From an uncultured Mucilaginibacter sp. (GTDB taxonomy: Bacteria > Bacteroidota > Bacteroidia > Sphingobacteriales > Sphingobacteriaceae), in NCBI GenBank assembly GCA_903891475.1, contig CAITEP010000028.1:1-62082 (forward strand): a DNA stretch of 62,082 bases, given 5' to 3'. Below the pieces are notes generated by a model. It ran no database searches. It was not told where the DNA came from and was given only the letters and a program-made list of their open reading frames with translations. Both the position numbers and the translations under genes were made by a program. This document shows, piece after piece, positions 44,657 through 53,954 of the stretch (its first letter is position 1; each line of letters opens with the position of its first letter).

Positions 44657-45076
44657 TTATGGATTATAAGGTTCTGTATCACTTATGCTAATATAAATAG
44701 TACCTAAATCTTTTACATTGTACGATTGAATATCGCCCACCAGAACGTCTTTATTCAAGTATTGAGTAATCGACTCCTTAATCAGGTTATATTGGTCAAT
44801 TTCATTGGTCATAATTTCAACAAAAATCTTTTTTCCATCCTGCCTTATGCCAATTTCAGAATTGGTACCACCCTTAAAATCCAAACGATATCTTCGAGTT
44901 CCTTTTTTTATATCTTTTTTGAAAATAATATATCCCTTAGCCACCAAAAAGGAGTCTGCGTGATTGAGGTTATTACTAATTAAATATTTCACATCATCAT
45001 ATGATATCAAGTTTTTTTGACTAAAACCCCCAAAGGGTATTAATAAAAATAAGATACTTAGTAATGCATTTCTCAT
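44657..45076 (-). CDS. Secreted hypothetical protein (139 aa)
   Basis: I do not recognise this family. A signal peptide covers the first 19 residues (LLSILFLLIPFGGFSQ, cleavage after FS-Q). The mature part has mixed strands and helices, a basic segment (KKDIKKGTRRYRLDF) near residue 52 and no cysteines. It is expected in the periplasm. It is convergent with the DinB gene and divergent from the OsmC gene. Confidence 0.65.
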   Translation of the reverse strand: MRNALLSILFLLIPFGGFSQKNLISYDDVKYLISNNLNHADSFLVAKGYIIFKKDIKKGTRRYRLDFKGGTNSEIGIRQDGKKIFVEIMTNEIDQYNLIKESITQYLNKDVLVGDIQSYNVKDLGTIYISISDTEPYNP

Positions 45077-45171
45077 AAATTGCTGTATTTATTAGCTAAA
45101 CTACATTTTTTTAAGCTAAATAAACTTTCCTACCTACAAATAGTTTAATTTAGCCTCTTTAATTTAATAGT

Positions 45172-45600
45172 ATGCCTAAAATAGAACTTTCGCGTGTTTT
45201 TGGTGATTATGGCTTTGAAGCCAATGACGAATTTGGACACGTTGTAAAAATGGATAGCAGCACCGAAAGCGGTGGTCAAAACTATGGTGTAAGGCCAATG
45301 CAAATGCTGCTGATGGGTTTAGCGGGATGTTCGGCTATTGATGTGATAGCCATTTTGAAAAAACAACGCCAAGATATAAAGGATTATAAAATGGTGGTGA
45401 ATGGAGAGCGTCAAGCTGGTATAGAGCCTTCATTATGGAAAACCATTACCATTGAATTTAATCTGATGGGCGATATTGATGAAGATAAGGCGGCAAAAGC
45501 TGTTGAACTATCCATGAATAAATATTGCTCGGTAGCGGCAACCCTGGTAAATGCCGGTGCCAATATTACCTGGAAGGTAAACATTATTAAAGCTATTTAG
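45172..45600 (+). CDS. OsmC/Ohr family peroxiredoxin-like protein
   Basis: A 142-residue OsmC-fold protein. The two reactive cysteines of the family are Cys53 in LAGCSAIDVI and Cys119 in NKYCSVAATL. OsmC/Ohr proteins reduce organic hydroperoxides. The shape (YGVRPMQMLLMGLAGC, GDIDEDKAAKAVELSMNKYC) is closer to OsmC than to Ohr. It is cytoplasmic with no signal. A bidirectional terminator follows the stop. Confidence 0.88.
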   Translation: MPKIELSRVFGDYGFEANDEFGHVVKMDSSTESGGQNYGVRPMQMLLMGLAGCSAIDVIAILKKQRQDIKDYKMVVNGERQAGIEPSLWKTITIEFNLMGDIDEDKAAKAVELSMNKYCSVAATLVNAGANITWKVNIIKAI

Positions 45601-45605
45601 TTTAT

Positions 45606-45642
45606 AATAACCCATTAATTAATTACTAATCAATGGGTTATT
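45606..45642. terminator. Bidirectional hairpin between convergent genes
   Basis: AATAACCCATT and AATGGGTTATT form an 11-bp stem with A/T-rich ends on both sides. It serves the OsmC gene (plus) and the AHSA1-type gene (minus). Confidence 0.7.
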
Positions 45643-45651
45643 TATATTTTT

Positions 45652-46038
45652 TTAGTTTTTGTCATCAAAAAATTCTACCAAAGGGGCGAAATAAGAATTA
45701 TCCCAACCTTCCACAAAACCTTCATATTCTAAATCCGGAATATTGGTATGTCTTAACTCAACCGAAGTGCTGTCTTTATCTGCATGCAGTTTAATGGTAA
45801 CGATAGAAGGTTGTGGTTGCCCATCAAAATACCATTGTTGAACAATTTTTTTGTTTTCTTCAAACTCCAAATTTTTACCTACAATACTACCTTCCCACAT
45901 CGAAAATTCAGACCCAGGCTCTGTCGACATTTCAGCCGCTTCGCCAGTCCATAGCTCAATGGTAAAGGGGTTGGTAAGCGCGGTATAAATCTCTTCCGGA
46001 GTTGCACCTATCCGGTAATACTTTTTAAAATCCTTCAT
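45652..46038 (-). CDS. START/AHSA1-like SRPBCC protein
   Basis: A 128-residue single-domain protein of the SRPBCC superfamily. YYRIGATPEEIYTALTNPFTIELWTGEAAEM is the typical AHSA1 N-terminus. QQWYFDGQPQPSIVTIKL and a C-terminal helix (YEGFVEGWDNSYFAPLVEFF) close the hydrophobic pocket. Bacteroidota members of this group are of unknown function and probably bind a lipid-like ligand. The gene stands alone. Confidence 0.82.
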   Translation of the reverse strand: MKDFKKYYRIGATPEEIYTALTNPFTIELWTGEAAEMSTEPGSEFSMWEGSIVGKNLEFEENKKIVQQWYFDGQPQPSIVTIKLHADKDSTSVELRHTNIPDLEYEGFVEGWDNSYFAPLVEFFDDKN

Positions 46039-46110
46039 TAAATAAGATGTTCTAAATTAAAGGTGTTCAGTATGTTAAGCTTTCACTCCAATAGTATAAT
46101 GGCGTTTTAT

Positions 46111-46686
46111 TTATAGCGGTAAAACAGTTTTTCCATATACCTCATTCAATACGTTGCCCATACCCGCATATAACGCTAAAGCACCGCAAACAATACCCTC
46201 GTACCCAGCAAATGTACCAATACCCTTGTTACCAGTAGCATGTTCGGCGGCTAAAAGGAAAAATAATATTACCAGCGTACCAAATACCAGTTGTAATGCT
46301 TTGCTCAGTTTTAAGGTGCCAAAAAACAAGAACAAAGTAAAAATTCCCCAAATGCTTAAATAAGCTGTCATTGCTCCTTCAGATGGTGCCGCTGCCCAGC
46401 CAAACTTAGCCAAAGCGAATATCCCAACCAACGAAAGCCAGAAAAACCCATAGGAGGTAAAGGCAGTTAAGCCAAATGTATTGTTCTTTTTTGCTTCAAT
46501 AATTCCGGCAATTACTTGTGCCAAACCGCCATAAAAAAGCCCCATGGCCAGAATCATGGAGTTCAGTTCAAAAATTCCGGCGTTATGCAGGTTTAATAAA
46601 ATGGTGGTCATGCCAAAGGCGCACAAACCTAAAGGTGCAGGATTAGCAATGCCATCCTTGTGCAGAACAGGTGTCTCGGTACTCAT
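46111..46686 (-). CDS. Acetate uptake transporter (SatP/YaaH family)
   Basis: A 191-residue membrane protein with six helices. It carries the family signature NPAPLGLCAFGMTTI near residue 15. GLFYGGLAQVIAGIIEAKKNNTFGLTAFTSYGFFWLSL follows in two helices (about 48-86). The AceTr/SatP family takes up acetate or succinate with protons. Length is typical. No acetate activation gene is adjacent. Confidence 0.9.
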   Translation of the reverse strand: MSTETPVLHKDGIANPAPLGLCAFGMTTILLNLHNAGIFELNSMILAMGLFYGGLAQVIAGIIEAKKNNTFGLTAFTSYGFFWLSLVGIFALAKFGWAAAPSEGAMTAYLSIWGIFTLFLFFGTLKLSKALQLVFGTLVILFFLLAAEHATGNKGIGTFAGYEGIVCGALALYAGMGNVLNEVYGKTVLPL

Positions 46687-46794
46687 ATTATTATTGGTTT
46701 AATTTTGGTTTATGTTGCAATTTAATTTTTACATTACGTAATAACAAATTTTTTTTGGAAACCGATGGTTACCTTTATTGTTTAACTCATACAT

Positions 46795-47484
46795 ATGAAA
46801 AAACTAGTCTTATTGCGCCATGGCGAAAGTACTTGGAACAAAGAAAACCGCTTCACAGGTTGGACGGATGTTGACCTGAGCGAGGCTGGTTTGCAAGAGG
46901 CGAAAAACGCGGCTATTTTGTTAAAGAATGCAGGTTTTAGCTTTGATATTGGTTTTACATCTTATTTAAAGCGTGCTATTAAAACCATGGATATTGTTTT
47001 GGAGGATTTGGATTTATTGTGGATACCCATAGAAAAATCATGGAGGCTAAATGAGCGATTTTATGGCGCTTTGCAAGGTTTAAACAAAGCCGAAACAGCC
47101 CTAAAATATGGTGATGAATTGGTGCAAAAATGGCGTCGTGACCCGCATGAGCATCCACCCGCATTAACCAAAACTGATACGCGTTATCCGGGAAATGATA
47201 AAAAGTATAAGGCACTTACCGAGGAGCAACTTCCGTTAACAGAAAACCTAAGCGAAACCATGCAACGTGTAATGCCGTACTGGAAAAACAATATCGCCAC
47301 GGCTTTAAATAATAACCAACATGTGATAGTTACTGCTCATGGAAATAGCTTAAGGGCATTGATACAATATATTGATGATTTAAACGACCAAGAAACCACC
47401 TTACTCAACATTCCAACTGGCAAACCATTGGTTTATGAGCTTGACGATAACCTGAAAGGCATTAAGCACTATTATTTAGAATAA
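46795..47484 (+). CDS. gpmA: 2,3-bisphosphoglycerate-dependent phosphoglycerate mutase
   Basis: A glycolytic enzyme interconverting 3- and 2-phosphoglycerate. The 229 residues start with [20 protein letters not shown], where His9 is phosphorylated during catalysis. [15 protein letters not shown] near 83 and [12 protein letters not shown] near 179 supply the other active-site residues. DPHEHPP near 113 is the usual lid motif. Length is slightly shorter than the E. coli protein (250), as in many Bacteroidota. Monocistronic. Confidence 0.95.
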   Translation: MKKLVLLRHGESTWNKENRFTGWTDVDLSEAGLQEAKNAAILLKNAGFSFDIGFTSYLKRAIKTMDIVLEDLDLLWIPIEKSWRLNERFYGALQGLNKAETALKYGDELVQKWRRDPHEHPPALTKTDTRYPGNDKKYKALTEEQLPLTENLSETMQRVMPYWKNNIATALNNNQHVIVTAHGNSLRALIQYIDDLNDQETTLLNIPTGKPLVYELDDNLKGIKHYYLE

Positions 47485-47489
47485 TTTGC

Positions 47490-48866
47490 TTATGCCATCG
47501 CTTTATTTAGGGCGATAATGGAGGCGTCAAAATCTTCTCTTGCTACTAAAAATTGTATGTTCACCTTGCGTAAGGCAAAGCCTGCGCTTTTAATGTTGAT
47601 GCCATTTTCGGCAAAAGCGGCTGCAGATTTAGCTAATAGTCCAGGTTGATCCATATTTGTACCTAACAAGCAAACCATGGCCATTTTTTCAACTGCTACC
47701 TTTTCGTAGGCATTTTCAAGCTCGGTAATCAGTTTTTTATTAAAATCTTTCTCCCAAATTACAATAGAGATACTGTTGGCACTGGTTGCTTTAAAGGTAT
47801 AGCTAATGCTGTACTTATGAAACAACTGCATGATATGCAAATCACTACCCACCTGACCAACCATACCAGGATCGTAAATATCAATCATAACCAATTTATC
47901 GGTTCCTGTAATTACCTCTACCCGTTTGTGGTTGCTGATGTATTCGCGTGTTATTAATGTACCTGGATGTTCTGGTTCAAATGTGTTTTTTATACGCAGG
48001 TTAATGTCGTTTATCTCTAATGGTTTAGAAGCTTTTGGATGGATGGCTTCCATGCCCACATCGGCCAATTGGTCGGCGACATCGTAATTGGTATTACCTA
48101 CCGGATGGCAATTATCAACCCCAACCAACACAGGGTCGGCAGTACATAAATGATATTCTTTATGGATGATAGCCTCATCAGGTTGCACCAAAACCGCTAT
48201 TTTGCTAAAGGTAACCTCGGAATAACCACGGTCGAATTCACGCATGATACCCTCTGTACCTTTGGCATAGCCGGTGACTATACAAATGGTGTTTTGAAAA
48301 TCAATATGTTGTAAATCGTGCTTTATTCTTTGGTCGATGGTGTAGGAATGATGGTCGTTAAAGCCGCTTAAATCAACCAAAGTCGCGTTAATATCCATAT
48401 TTTGAAGGATATTAGTAAAATTAAAAGCGGAATGACTTTCGCCGATGGATGCTAGAATTTCGCGAGCGGCTTGTAATATGCCTTCTTTGCTCACATAACC
48501 AGAGGCAAGGATGTTGGCAAGATTTTCTAAATAAGCCTGGGCATCTAAAATGCGTTTTTCAATAAATTGGTCGGCCTCCACAACGTTTAAGCCCAAGCTA
48601 GCATAACTTTTATTTATTTGCTTGAGTTTTGTAATCAGATTGCTCAGCGGCTTGTGGAAGTCTTTATAATTAGCCAATTGGTGATAAACTCCGGGTGCTC
48701 CCGTTTTTTTATCCTCCAACAATAAATTAGTTACTCCCGAAAAAGCCGAAACCACAAAAATGCGGTTATATAACTTATGACCACTACGCTCAAAAAGAAT
48801 AATATTATTTATAACATCACCCAAGGCCGACATAGACGTGCCGCCAATTTTCTCAACTGTTAACAT
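47490..48866 (-). CDS. Aspartate kinase
   Basis: A 458-residue amino acid kinase. The N-terminus has EKIGGTSM in place of the common KFGGTS. FVVSAFSGVTNLLLE and GYAKGTEGIMREFDRGYSEVTFSKIAV (near 220-240) line the active site. The C-terminal third holds two ACT domains (from about 310), expected to sense lysine or threonine. It makes aspartyl phosphate for lysine, threonine and methionine. Three or so aspartokinase genes are usual in these bacteria, so no symbol is given. It is separated from proC by a repeat-rich gap. Confidence 0.88.
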   Translation of the reverse strand: MLTVEKIGGTSMSALGDVINNIILFERSGHKLYNRIFVVSAFSGVTNLLLEDKKTGAPGVYHQLANYKDFHKPLSNLITKLKQINKSYASLGLNVVEADQFIEKRILDAQAYLENLANILASGYVSKEGILQAAREILASIGESHSAFNFTNILQNMDINATLVDLSGFNDHHSYTIDQRIKHDLQHIDFQNTICIVTGYAKGTEGIMREFDRGYSEVTFSKIAVLVQPDEAIIHKEYHLCTADPVLVGVDNCHPVGNTNYDVADQLADVGMEAIHPKASKPLEINDINLRIKNTFEPEHPGTLITREYISNHKRVEVITGTDKLVMIDIYDPGMVGQVGSDLHIMQLFHKYSISYTFKATSANSISIVIWEKDFNKKLITELENAYEKVAVEKMAMVCLLGTNMDQPGLLAKSAAAFAENGINIKSAGFALRKVNIQFLVAREDFDASIIALNKAMA

Positions 48867-48983
48867 TTTTAAAAAAGCTACCCGAATTAATTAAAATCAG
48901 GCAAAATAAAAGTTTATAATTTATACAAATACAAGCCACCAATGGCTAAAATACTAATCGACTAAAAAAACACAACCTATTAC

Positions 48984-49055
48984 AACTGACCAATGACAAC
49001 TGACCAATGACTATTGACCAACTTACTCACCACTCACACACTCACCACTCACCAA
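48984..49055. repeat. Short tandem repeats between proC and the aspartate kinase gene
   Basis: The unit AACTGACCAATGAC occurs twice in tandem (48984-48997 and 48998-49011), followed by a partial copy. Next comes an ACTCACCACTCAC-type repeat ending at the proC stop. It is simple repeated DNA with no frame. Confidence 0.7.
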
Positions 49056-49865
49056 TTATTTATACAAATCACCTGCCTTTTCGGCTGATAGTTTGATGCC
49101 TTTTATCATGGCCGAACTAAAGCCATTATGTTCCATTTCGTTCAACCCGGCAATGGTACATCCGCTAGGGGAGGTTACCTTATCAATTTCTTGCTCAGGG
49201 TGTGAGGCTAGTTGTAAAAGTAAGTCTGCGGCACCTTTGGCAGTTTGGGCCGCCATTTTTAACGCGTCGTGCGCATGGAAACCAATTTCGGTACCACCTT
49301 GCGAGGCTGCCCTGATAGACCGTAAAAAGAAAGCGATGCCACAAGCGCAAAGCGCGGTAGCCGAAGTCATCAATTCCTCATTAATTTGTATGGTAACACC
49401 AACTGTTTCAAAAAGTGATTTTACAAAATTGATACTTTTTGGGGTGCCATTATCGCTTGCTATACAAGTCATTGATTGCCCAATGGCTATGGCCGTATTA
49501 GGCATTGCCCTTATTATTTGAATAGTTAGGTCGAGTTGTTTCCTGATATCACTGCAACTCACACCCGATACTACCGAGATAATCAGTTGTTTATCGGGTT
49601 TAATGCTAGGGCGTATTTCATCCAGCAATTTGTTAAGTTGCTGCGGCAAAACAGCCAAAACCACAAAATCGGCTTTACGTACCGCTTTTAAATTATTATC
49701 GGTAGTGTGATAACCAAGAGCCGCTAAATCGGCCAAGGCAGCTACATTCCTCCTTGTCAGCGAAATTTGCTGGGGCTTGCAAATTCCCGACTTTACTAAT
49801 CCCTTCGCTAGCGAAAGGCCAATATTACCGCTACCTAAAATGGCAATATGTTGTTGTGAATTCAT
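49056..49865 (-). CDS. proC: Pyrroline-5-carboxylate reductase
   Basis: A 269-residue NADPH-dependent reductase that makes proline from pyrroline-5-carboxylate. The Rossmann fingerprint is AILGSGNIGLSLAKGL at the N-terminus. The family signature is seen near 155-180 and in the C-terminal block DKVTSPSGCTIAGLNEME. It overlaps the argB stop/start by 4 nt, so proline and arginine synthesis genes are coupled here. That pairing is common in Bacteroidota arginine clusters. Confidence 0.92.
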   Translation of the reverse strand: MNSQQHIAILGSGNIGLSLAKGLVKSGICKPQQISLTRRNVAALADLAALGYHTTDNNLKAVRKADFVVLAVLPQQLNKLLDEIRPSIKPDKQLIISVVSGVSCSDIRKQLDLTIQIIRAMPNTAIAIGQSMTCIASDNGTPKSINFVKSLFETVGVTIQINEELMTSATALCACGIAFFLRSIRAASQGGTEIGFHAHDALKMAAQTAKGAADLLLQLASHPEQEIDKVTSPSGCTIAGLNEMEHNGFSSAMIKGIKLSAEKAGDLYK

Positions 49866-50707
49866 AGGTTATTTATTAAACGAGTTCCAAAAGGTATATT
49901 ATGTTTTAATGTTTCCAAATCGTCCGATTTTCCAATTATTACTTCCTTAACCCCATTTGCGATAGCGGCAAAGGCATTATCAAGTTTTGGCAACATGCCA
50001 CTGTGAATGATATTTGCCTGCTTAAGTGTTTCATAAACAACAGGATTAATCTCCTCAATTAAACTACCTTCATTGCTAATATCTTTCAAAACCCCTTTTT
50101 TCTCAAAGCAATAAATAAGGGTAGTCTCGTACATTTTTGATAAAGCAACCGCCAAAGCCGAAGCGATGGTATCGGCATTGGTATTTAAAAGCTGCCCTTG
50201 TCCGTCGTGGGTAATGGCACAAAAAACCGGGGTGAAGTTAGCGTTTATTAAGTTTGTCAAATTATCCGGTGCAATAGACCCCTCGTGCAAATCACCAACA
50301 TAACCGTAATCAATGGTTTTTACAGGTCGTTTTTTAGCTTTAATAAAATTACCATCGGCACCCGTTAAGCCAATAGCATTGCAACCATAGCTTTGTAATT
50401 GGGCCACTATATTTTTATTTATTAAACCTGCATATACCATCGTTACCACCTTTATGGTATCCTCATCTGTAATACGCCTACCGTCAACCAAATTGGGTAC
50501 CAAACCCATACTTTCCGAAATTTCGGTAGCTATTTTGCCACCACCATGAATTAAAATTTTGTGCCCATCTATAGCTGCAAAATCTTTCAGAAATTTTTTA
50601 AGGTTTTCGGGATTATCAATTACATTTCCGCCAATTTTTATAACAAACAACTTATTGCTGGTTGTATTTTTATTATTTGGGGACAAAAGCACCTCGTTTA
50701 CATACAT
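49862..50707 (-). CDS. argB: Acetylglutamate kinase (probably acyl-glutamate kinase)
   Basis: A 281-residue amino acid kinase. KIGGNVIDNPENL near 24 and ILIHGGGKIATEIS near 52 bind ATP and substrate. NADTIASALAVALS near 180 and the C-terminal HSGMLPKLDNAFAAIANGV complete the site. It phosphorylates N-acetyl- or, in the succinyl route of Bacteroidota, N-succinylglutamate. About 20 extra residues precede the first strand, so an internal start is possible, but no better ATG is seen. It is separated from argF' by the ndh and PaiB-like genes. Confidence 0.92.
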   Translation of the reverse strand: MYVNEVLLSPNNKNTTSNKLFVIKIGGNVIDNPENLKKFLKDFAAIDGHKILIHGGGKIATEISESMGLVPNLVDGRRITDEDTIKVVTMVYAGLINKNIVAQLQSYGCNAIGLTGADGNFIKAKKRPVKTIDYGYVGDLHEGSIAPDNLTNLINANFTPVFCAITHDGQGQLLNTNADTIASALAVALSKMYETTLIYCFEKKGVLKDISNEGSLIEEINPVVYETLKQANIIHSGMLPKLDNAFAAIANGVKEVIIGKSDDLETLKHNIPFGTRLINNL

Positions 50708-50992
50708 GGTAACCCTATAAATAGCCTCCTTAAGGCAAAATTATTTGATTATTTATCAATTTGGGATAAAATTAATAAAAATAGACCTCCAATTATAACA
50801 AAAAGCCAATTATTACTAATTATTTATTCATTTGCCTATTTCATTTTATTTTAAATGAGGTTTATAAAACTAAATCAGGATAAATTCGTTCTTTCGATAT
50901 TAGGCTTTAAGATTGAAATAAGGTATTTTGTTTGGATGCTAAAATTACAATCCATTTAAAAAAGATTGTTTATTATTGAATTTTAAAAAACC

Positions 50993-52309
50993 ATGTTTAA
51001 AATATCATCTGAACCAAGCAGTCAAGAAAAAAAACCATTAATAGTTATTGTTGGAGGTGGTTTTGGAGGATTAACACTCGCCAAAAAATTAAAGAATGCC
51101 CCTGTTGATATACTTTTGGTTGATAAACATAACTACCATACCTTCCAACCATTGCTTTATCAGGTTGCTATTGGCGCGTTGGCGGCTGATTCCATCGCTT
51201 TCCCTATCCGGAGGATATTTGCACATCAGCATAATTTTAGTTTTTTACTGGCAAAAGTTCAAAAAATAAATCCTGAAAAAAACTCTATTACAACCGAACT
51301 GGGTGAAATAAATTATGATTATTTGGTTTTGGCTACCGGTTCAAATACCAATTTTTTTGGCAATAAAGAAATTGAAAAGTTTGTGATGCCAATGAAAAAC
51401 GTACCCGAAGCGCTAAACCTGCGTTCGGTAGTGCTTCAGAATTTAGAAAAAGCGGTGGTTACACAAGATGCTACAGAAAAAGCAGCCTTAATGACCTTCG
51501 TGGTAGTGGGAGGTGGGGCAACAGGGGTAGAACTTTCAGGTGCTTTGGCTGAAATGCGCCAATTGGTTTTAATGAAAGATTATCATGGTTTAAGCAGACA
51601 AGATATGTCTGTTTATTTAGTTGAGGGTAAACCGGATTTGTTAGCTGCCATGACGCCAAAATCATCCAAAAATGCGAAAGACTTTTTAACCGAAATGGGC
51701 GTAATTATTTACAATGGCGTACATGTTAAAAGTTATAATGGCATTGATTTGGTGATTGATAACGGAACCATGCTTAAAACCCGCAATGTATTTTGGGCGG
51801 CTGGTGTAGTGGGTGAATTCCCGGAAGGAATGGCGGAGGCTAAAACAACCCGAAGCACACGTATTGAAACCGATGAAATTAACAGAGTAATTGACTATCA
51901 AAATATTTTTGCCATTGGCGATGTAGCGGCAACCGTTTCCGAAAAATACCCTAACGGGCATCCGGGTGTTGCTCCGGCAGCCATACAGCAAGGGCAACAA
52001 TTAGCTAAAAATTTGATGCATCTGATTAAAGGTGAACCAACTGAACCATTTGTTTATTTTGATAAAGGAAGTTTGGCTACCGTTGGCCGGAATAAGGCTA
52101 TAGTTGATATAGGCAAACTACACATGAGTGGATTTTTGGCTTGGCTATTATGGGGTTTTGTACACATCATGTCCTTAGCTGGGTTTAGCAGCAAGACTAC
52201 CGTATTTTTAAACTGGGCAATAAACTACTTCACCCAAAACAGTGATAACCGTTTGATTGTTAGAGGTTATAACGTGGAAACCCAAAGTGTTGAGTTAACT
52301 GATAAATAG
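50993..52309 (+). CDS. ndh: Type II NADH dehydrogenase (NDH-2)
   Basis: A 438-residue single-subunit NADH:quinone oxidoreductase that does not pump protons. The FAD fingerprint is IVGGGFGGLTLAKKL near residue 20 and the NADH fingerprint is VVGGGATGVELSGALAEM near 171. DIQ-type residues at IFAIGDVAA and AIQQGQQLAKN near 340 are typical. The C-terminal amphipathic region (about 380-415) binds the membrane. The gene is divergent from argB and convergent with the PaiB-like gene, so it splits the arginine cluster. Confidence 0.92.
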   Translation: MFKISSEPSSQEKKPLIVIVGGGFGGLTLAKKLKNAPVDILLVDKHNYHTFQPLLYQVAIGALAADSIAFPIRRIFAHQHNFSFLLAKVQKINPEKNSITTELGEINYDYLVLATGSNTNFFGNKEIEKFVMPMKNVPEALNLRSVVLQNLEKAVVTQDATEKAALMTFVVVGGGATGVELSGALAEMRQLVLMKDYHGLSRQDMSVYLVEGKPDLLAAMTPKSSKNAKDFLTEMGVIIYNGVHVKSYNGIDLVIDNGTMLKTRNVFWAAGVVGEFPEGMAEAKTTRSTRIETDEINRVIDYQNIFAIGDVAATVSEKYPNGHPGVAPAAIQQGQQLAKNLMHLIKGEPTEPFVYFDKGSLATVGRNKAIVDIGKLHMSGFLAWLLWGFVHIMSLAGFSSKTTVFLNWAINYFTQNSDNRLIVRGYNVETQSVELTDK

Positions 52310-52313
52310 CTAT

Positions 52314-52928
52314 CTATTTGGAGTTTAGCTTTTCCATGTAAGTGGCAATGGCTTTTTCGGTGGTATCAGTTGATTTATCAAGGTGTTCAATAATATTTTG
52401 CTGCTCTATTGTCGACCGATTCTGACTTAACTTCGCTTTGGCTTGCAAATCGTCCACTTCAATTTCAAAGGCAATAATGCCATTCATCATTTTTGATTTA
52501 TAGTCATGCGGTAAATTGTCCCATTGCTGCTGGTAATCGCTTTCAAAACTTTGTATCATTTCTTTTAGTACAGCTGCCTTGTTCGCTTCGCCATCCAAAA
52601 TTTTGCAGGTGCCATAAGCATGTACCGCCAAATAATTCCAGGTGGGTACGTTCAGTTCTTTTTCGTAGTTTTTTGGGGAGATATAAGCATGCGGCTCTGT
52701 GAATATCACCAATACTTTTTTTCCTGCCAATTCATTAGTCTGCGGATTTGCTTTGGCGAAGTGTGAGGATAGGATTACCTTATCAACCTCTTGTTTTATA
52801 ATAAAGGGCAAATGCGTAGCAACCGGCAAACCATCCGTTACCGATACAATGGTAGCAAAACTATAGGCTTGCATAAAGCCAACAGCTTCTTGCTGGTTAG
52901 GGAACTTGTTGAAGGCGGGGATATACAT
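52314..52928 (-). CDS. PaiB-like FMN-binding protein
   Basis: A 204-residue split-barrel protein of the PaiB/FMN-binding negative transcriptional regulator family. It starts MYIPAFNKFPNQQEAVGFMQAY, with VATHLPFIIKQ near 36, SHFAKANPQ near 57 and VPTWNYLAVHAYG near 97, all family motifs. In Bacillus PaiB affects protease and sporulation genes; the true activity may be flavin-dependent. It is convergent with ndh. A coiled C-terminal helix follows residue 150. Confidence 0.88.
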   Translation of the reverse strand: MYIPAFNKFPNQQEAVGFMQAYSFATIVSVTDGLPVATHLPFIIKQEVDKVILSSHFAKANPQTNELAGKKVLVIFTEPHAYISPKNYEKELNVPTWNYLAVHAYGTCKILDGEANKAAVLKEMIQSFESDYQQQWDNLPHDYKSKMMNGIIAFEIEVDDLQAKAKLSQNRSTIEQQNIIEHLDKSTDTTEKAIATYMEKLNSK

Positions 52929-52972
52929 GACCTAAAAGTAGGCAAAAATATTATTAAAAATTTTGTAATAAA

Positions 52973-53923
52973 TTACCCCTCCAACATCATCTTCAACACC
53001 GCCTGCGCTGCCCAAACACGGTTTGCCGCTTGGTGGGTTACGATGGAGCTTGAGCTGTCCAATATCTCGGCAGATAACTCTAAATCGCGCCTTACTGGTA
53101 GGCAATGCATTACTTTGGCTTGGTTAGTAATTTCGAGTTTTTTGTGGGTGAGCATCCAGCCTTCATTACCTGGCAAAACTTTGCCATAAGGCTCGTAAGC
53201 CGACCAATTTTTAACATATATAAAATCGGCATTGGCCAAAGCCTCGTCCTGGTTATTGGTGATGCTTGCGCCCTTGGTAAAATCCTCGCAAAGTTCAAAA
53301 CCTTTGGGGTGGGCTATGGTAAAATCTACATCGGCCTTGCACATCCATTCGGCAAAGGAGTTGGGTACAGCTTGTGGCAATGGCTTAACATGTGGTGCCC
53401 AGGTAAGTACCACTTTCGGCTTGGCTACGGTTTTTAATTCTTGTATGGTCACCAAATCGGCCAGACTTTGCAATGGGTGCCTAGTGGCCGATTCAAGACT
53501 AACTACCGGTACGCCGCAATATTGTACAAATTTGTTAAAAATGGTTTCGCTGTAATCTTCGTTCCTGTCCTTTAAGCCGGGAAAGGAGCGTACCCCAATA
53601 ATATCGGCATATTGGCCCAAAACTGCTGCGGCTTCGCGGATATGCTCCACGCTACTGCCATTCATTATCACATTATCCTGAAACTCCAATGCCCAACCTT
53701 CTTTGTCCATATTCAGCACCATTACATTCATGCCCAAATTTAGGGCTGCCTTTTGGGTGCTCATGCGGGTGCGCAAGCTTGGGTTCAAAAAAACCAAGGC
53801 AATGGTTTTGTTTTTGCCCAAATGCTGGAAACCATAAGGGTTTTGTTTTAACGCAAGTGCCGAAGCGGTTAAAGCATTGATATCCTGAATATCATGAACA
53901 GAAGAAAATAGTTTTAGTGCCAT
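52973..53923 (-). CDS. argF': N-acyl-L-ornithine carbamoyltransferase (argF')
   Basis: A 316-residue transcarbamylase of the acetyl/succinylornithine type. FLNPSLRTR at 45-53 binds carbamoyl phosphate. SATRHPLQSLADLVTIQEL near 146 is typical of the family, and HCLPVRRDLELSAEI near 278 closes the site. In this family one residue separates acetyl- from succinylornithine enzymes (Glu92 versus Pro90 or other small residues, from memory). Here Val92 in GSSVEH lies at that place, which favours succinylornithine. It lies 31 nt after argD in the minus-strand operon. Confidence 0.9.
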   Translation of the reverse strand: MALKLFSSVHDIQDINALTASALALKQNPYGFQHLGKNKTIALVFLNPSLRTRMSTQKAALNLGMNVMVLNMDKEGWALEFQDNVIMNGSSVEHIREAAAVLGQYADIIGVRSFPGLKDRNEDYSETIFNKFVQYCGVPVVSLESATRHPLQSLADLVTIQELKTVAKPKVVLTWAPHVKPLPQAVPNSFAEWMCKADVDFTIAHPKGFELCEDFTKGASITNNQDEALANADFIYVKNWSAYEPYGKVLPGNEGWMLTHKKLEITNQAKVMHCLPVRRDLELSAEILDSSSSIVTHQAANRVWAAQAVLKMMLEG

Positions 53924-53954
53924 ACCTAAACCAAAATAGGGGTATTGTTTATTA

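Noticed and set aside
50561..50854. 97-codon plus-strand frame between argB and ndh
   Set aside because: Starts opposite argB and continues through AT-rich DNA with no family motif.
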